Assembly: GCA_015520875.1 (NCBI GenBank) | Contig: WAPD01000099.1 | Span: 1-7,264 of the forward strand | DNA length: 7,264 bases | Direction: 5' to 3' | Origin: Microcaldota archaeon | Lineage (GTDB): Archaea; Micrarchaeota; Micrarchaeia; Anstonellales; J096 | In this document: one piece after another, positions 6,597 to 7,264 of the stretch | How the letters are laid out: every line of letters starts with the position of its first letter | Numbering within the stretch: position 1 is the stretch's first letter | Made by a program: the position numbers and the translations under genes | Notes under the pieces: model-generated | Told to the model about the DNA's origin: nothing | Seen by the model: the letters and a program-made list of their open reading frames with translations, nothing else | Databases searched by the model: none

Positions 6597-6837
6597 TATC
6601 TCTAATGGATTCCAATGCGCTTATAACTTGCAATATTGCTATTCTTGTATGTTGCATTAAATTGGGTTCATCTATGGTTTTTTCCAGTTCATAGACTGCG
6701 GACGAAACCCTAACAGATAGTTCCTTTTCTTGTTCTAAAAGGATTTCTTTTGCAGATTGTAAAGCTTGCCTTACATTCTTTGGCAACCCAGGTTCTGAAG
6801 ATATTCTATCCAATTCTTTTACTATTCCTTCTACCAT
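6589..6837 (-). CDS. UPF0147 family protein
   Basis: Small archaeal protein of 82 residues from a conserved family with no established function that I know of. It is acidic, soluble and predicted all-helical. The visible signature is SSEPGLPKNVRQALQSAKEI (13-32), with EPNLMQHTRIAILQVISALE (57-76) near the end. These two stretches align with each other (EP-x-L-x4-R-x-A-x-x), about 43-44 residues apart, so the protein looks like two copies of a helical-hairpin unit. The start is ATG 6837, because GAGGGG sits six bases before it and family proteins begin close to this point. A TTG start nine codons upstream (6864) would place that Shine-Dalgarno inside the gene. The 3' end overlaps the polB start by eight bases, so a replication link is possible but is only inferred from position. 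Confidence 0.83.
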   Translation of the reverse strand: MVEGIVKELDRISSEPGLPKNVRQALQSAKEILLEQEKELSVRVSSAVYELEKTIDEPNLMQHTRIAILQVISALESIRDNV

Positions 6838-6843
6838 TTTTAT

Positions 6844-6849
6844 CCCCTC
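6844..6849 (-). promoter_or_regulatory. Shine-Dalgarno site deciding the UPF0147 start
   Basis: The - strand reads GAGGGG, then ATAAAA, then ATG (6837-6835). The match to the archaeal anti-Shine-Dalgarno is partial but well spaced. It favours ATG 6837 over the upstream TTG at 6864. Confidence 0.5.
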
Positions 6850-6870
6850 AAGAGTTAATTTCAAACATAG

Positions 6871-6888
6871 GGTTTAAATCTTTTAAAG
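6871..6888. promoter_or_regulatory. Divergent promoter region with two palindromic TTTAAA boxes
   Basis: The 63-base gap between the UPF0147 start and GTG 6901 contains TTTAAATC (6873-6880) and TTTTAAAG (6881-6888). TTTAAA reads the same on both strands. For the + gene, the first box is centred about 25 bases before GTG 6901, which suggests a leaderless transcript. For the - gene, the 6873 box would start transcripts about 12 bases before ATG 6837, just before the GAGGGG site. The box at 6882-6887 would give a leader of about 20 bases. Which box serves which direction is not certain. Confidence 0.45.
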
Positions 6889-6900
6889 AGATATTAAAAC

Positions 6901-7249
6901 GTGAAGAGCGATAGAGACCCATTATCCGAGGATAATATTTTCAAAAAGTATTATGATGTTGTGTTTACTGCACATTATGATGAAAATATCCAGATTCCAG
7001 AAGGTTTTATAGAATGGGCTGCTAGGAAGATTGAAACTTCTCAAGAAGAATTTGGGATGTCTCCTGCTGCTTTTTTTATGTTTATATTGGATTTGTTGAA
7101 AAGAAAAAAGCTTCCATTAGATAGATTCATTTCAAATATTAAAAACAGAAGGATATTGTTGTTGGGCGCGATAGAATTAATTAAAGAGGATCCTGCATTA
7201 TTAGAAGAACTATTGAAAACAGAGGTTGATTTGTTAAAGGTTGTTAAAA
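6901..7249 (+). CDS. Unrecognised protein, N-terminal part only
   Basis: The frame is open from GTG 6901 to the end of the window; a TAA lies two codons before the GTG, so this is the first usable start. About 116 genuine residues remain before the adapter sequence at 7250. It begins VKSDRDPLSEDNIFKKYYDV and then alternates charged and hydrophobic stretches. FGMSPAAFFMFILDLLKRKK (51-70) holds one amphipathic or buried helix, followed by IKNRRILLLGAIELIKEDPA (80-99) and a Leu/Glu-rich helix. It is probably an all-helical cytoplasmic protein. I recognise no motif or family. It is divergent from the UPF0147-polB block and has a TATA-like box at leaderless distance. Its codon use looks like its neighbours', which supports a real gene. 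Confidence 0.6.
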
Positions 7250-7264
7250 CTGTCTCTTATACAC
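7250..7264. other. Synthetic Tn5 mosaic-end (tagmentation adapter) sequence at the window end
   Basis: The last 15 bases, CTGTCTCTTATACAC, equal the first 15 of the 19-base mosaic end CTGTCTCTTATACACATCT used in Nextera-type libraries. They differ from the natural IS50 outside end (CTGACTCTTATACACAAGT) at base 4 and from the inside end (CTGTCTCTTGATCAGATCT) from base 10. This is therefore read-through adapter left on a contig end, not archaeal sequence. Residues read from it (VSYT) should be ignored. Confidence 0.9.

Noticed and set aside
6838..6864. TTG start at 6864 for the UPF0147 gene (91 residues)
   Set aside because: ATG 6837 has a GAGGGG site at proper spacing and fits the family length; the upstream extension would contain that site.
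7250..7264. Natural Tn5/IS50 end at the right edge
   Set aside because: Base 4 (T) differs from the natural outside end and the ATACAC part differs from the natural inside end; only the engineered mosaic end fits.
1..7264. CRISPR arrays, tRNA or rRNA genes, insertion sequences
   Set aside because: No regularly spaced direct repeats, no tRNA arm or T-loop pattern in the few short gaps, and no transposase-like protein; nearly every base is inside an identified gene.

Overview
The window looks like a tightly packed stretch of an AT-rich archaeal genome (about a third G+C, judged by eye). The gene content is archaeal: the small subunit of family D DNA polymerase (DP1), a UPF0147 protein, an AglB/STT3 oligosaccharyltransferase and a Kae1-type tRNA-modification enzyme. 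Expression signals are also archaeal: TATA-like boxes about 25-29 bases before several start codons, and AGGTGA/GAGGGG-type Shine-Dalgarno sites before others. Lineage cannot be fixed from the sequence. The compactness and the divergent Kae1 would fit a small-genome archaeon, but that is inference. The last 15 bases match the synthetic Tn5 mosaic end used in tagmentation libraries, so the right edge is a library or assembly artefact, not a natural boundary.

Layout. Left, on the + strand: the C-terminal end of a Kef/NapA-type cation:proton antiporter (1-350) overlaps the start of kae1 by four bases (ATGA). The kae1 reading frame (347-1278) is broken by an apparent one-base loss near 649-651, which splits it into an N-terminal and a C-terminal fragment. 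Centre, on the - strand and convergent with kae1 (10-base 3' overlap): aglB/STT3 (4130-1269), a cupin-fold protein of unknown function (5181-4156), polB/DP1 (6596-5205) and a UPF0147 gene (6837-6589). Right, on the + strand: an unrecognised gene starting at GTG 6901 and cut off by the adapter. No stretch over 100 bases lacks a gene, and I see no rRNA, tRNA, CRISPR array or insertion sequence.

How the genes work together. UPF0147 and DP1 overlap by 8 bases and are probably co-translated. The cupin gene and aglB follow on the same strand after gaps of only 23 and 25 bases, yet each has its own TATA-like box overlapping the previous gene's stop codon and placed for a leaderless transcript. The - strand block therefore reads as a set of closely packed genes with internal promoters. 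The gene products are housekeeping: replication (DP1), surface protein N-glycosylation (AglB), t6A tRNA modification (Kae1) and ion homeostasis (antiporter). I found no convincing new defence or mobile system. The points most worth following are the kae1 frameshift together with non-consensus residues in its active-site region, the uncharacterised cupin protein, the restriction of AglB cysteines to its outer domain, the stop-codon/TATA overlaps, and the synthetic contig end.
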